64,000 bases of DNA from Doris montereyensis (taxonomy: Eukaryota > Mollusca > Gastropoda > Nudibranchia > Dorididae): assembly GCA_037039925.1 (NCBI GenBank), contig JAXRKP010001732.1:32501-96500 (forward strand), read 5' to 3'. Position 1 is the first letter of the stretch. Each line of letters begins with the position of its first letter. Position numbers and translations under genes: made by a program. Positions 61,990-64,000 of this stretch are shown in pieces. Below the pieces are notes generated by a model that was not told the DNA's origin, searched no databases, and saw only the letters and a list, made by a program, of their open reading frames with translations.

Positions 61990-62290
61990 TATGGTGATCA
62001 CGGGGTTTTTGGTAGGATTTATAATGTTGCCCGGACTGCCGTGTTAGCAGCCAAGAGATCTTTAACGTGCCCAGAGTGTTGTGATCTGCACACGGGACAT
62101 CCTTTTTTATCGTCCGTCTCCGATGGGAATTGGTGTCGACCTACCTCCCTTGCCTCGCGGAGTGGGGGTGGGGGAGAGGAGATTATACTCGATAAAACTC
62201 GAGACAATAAATATATCAACCGTCGGCGGGACATGAACCTACGGCCTTTGGGTTGAGAGACCGTCACCTTCCCCTCTGGAATACCGTCCC
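61990..62290 (-). mobile_element. tRNA-derived SINE, copy 4
   Basis: Plus strand: AAGAGATCTTTAACGTGCCC, AGAGTGTTGTGATCTGCACA, CGGGACATCC, CGTCCGTCTCCGATGGGAAT, TGGTGTCGACCTACC, then the tRNA-like head in reverse; the minus strand has CGTAGGTTCATGTCCCGCCG as its B box. It is the same core as 31076-31318, with a slightly different head. Confidence 0.7.
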
Positions 62291-62421
62291 GTTTGAAAAA
62301 AATGGGAATGAAAACAGACACTACCTGTCATAATGTTATGTGCTATTTCTATAAAGGGACGTTTTGACGCGTTTGGTGCACCGTAGATGTAGTACCGAAG
62401 CTGCAAAACCGTGAACACCTG

Positions 62422-63419
<998 letters not shown>

Positions 63420-64000
63420 GTGACTAGCTCTAGATTGCCACAGAGATATTTACACTGTTATTGTGACAGAAGTTATGGAATGGAGACATATCATTATGGC
63501 TAGCTCTAGATTGCCACATATATATACTTTACACTGTTATTGAGACAGAAGTTATGGAATGGAGACATATCATTATGGCTAGCTCTAGATTGCCACAGAG
63601 ATACTTTACCCTCTTATTGTGACAGAAGTTATGGAATGGAGACATATCATTATGGCTAGCTCTAGATTGCCACTTAGATATCTTACCCTGTTATTGTGAC
63701 AGAAGTTATGGAATTGAAACATATGATTATGGCTAGCTCTAGATTGCCACATAGATACTTTTACCCTGTTATTGTGACAAAAGTTATGGAATTGAAACAT
63801 ATGATTATGGCTAGCTCTAGATTGTCACATATATACTTTACCCTGTTATTGAGACTTAAGTTATGGAATGAAGACATATCATTATGGTTAGCTTTAGATT
63901 GTCACATAGATACTTTACGCTGTTATTGTGACATAAGTTATGGAATGGAGATATATAATTATGGCTAGCTTTAGATTGGCACATAGATAGCTTACACTGT
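63420..64000. repeat. 77-bp tandem array running off the window
   Basis: The unit is GATTGCCACATAGATACTTT, ACCCTGTTATTGTGACAGAA, GTTATGGAATGGAGACATAT, CATTATGGCTAGCTCTA. About 7.5 copies are visible, with small differences. Confidence 0.9.

Overview
This window is non-coding, repeat-dominated animal DNA. Nothing in it looks bacterial or viral: there are no operons, ribosome-binding sites or dense genes. Three degenerate copies of an APE-type LINE, fragments of two other LINE families, tRNA-derived SINEs and Tc1/mariner remnants, set among satellites and microsatellites, point to an invertebrate. My best guess is a lophotrochozoan, probably a gastropod mollusc, because the SINE core and AGATCTA-rich DNA resemble what I know of those genomes. 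That is inference, and I cannot name a species.

Layout: 397-3581 is a nearly complete LINE (family A) on the minus strand with an imperfect 12-bp target-site duplication. 3.6-5.8 kb holds a 49-bp array, a mariner-like transposase scrap, a 35-bp array and an inverted-repeat element. 6.2-10.0 kb is a 30-bp satellite. 10.5-14.4 kb holds the best protein-coding candidate: a 456-bp exon with Thr/Lys/Pro-rich heptad repeats and a possible terminal exon 3.4 kb downstream, separated by three more arrays. 14.6-21.6 kb is microsatellite plus 44-, 69-, 41- and 66-bp arrays. 21.6-24.0 kb is a 5'-truncated LINE A copy with an unusually long (GAAA)n tail. 24-31 kb is mixed unique DNA, microsatellites, an L2/CR1-like LINE fragment and a 22-bp AT-rich array. 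31.4-35.0 kb is a 28-bp array. 38.7-41.4 kb is a Tc1-like transposon with matching terminal inverted repeats, carrying a SINE, a 38-bp array and a microsatellite. 41.8-45.4 kb is a 48-bp array and 46.4-48.0 kb a 29-bp array. 48.8-49.5 kb is a second LINE family. 53.8-56.4 kb is a third LINE A copy with a perfect 10-bp duplication and an internal deletion. 56.8-59.6 kb is a 35-bp satellite that appears to be the LINE A 3' end amplified in tandem. 60.2-61.2 kb is about 1 kb of CTT/GAA triplet repeat. The window closes in a 77-bp array.

About 40 percent of the window is tandem satellite in some two dozen unrelated families, each confined to one place; microsatellites add several kb. The most informative pattern is that at least two arrays (35-bp and one 50-bp) grow directly out of transposon ends, which suggests mobile elements seed local satellites. 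Very few segments have splice sites and composition expected of exons (10490-10945, 14342-14397, 25889-26126 on the minus strand, 50681-50768); all are provisional. I found no convincing new enzymatic or defence system.
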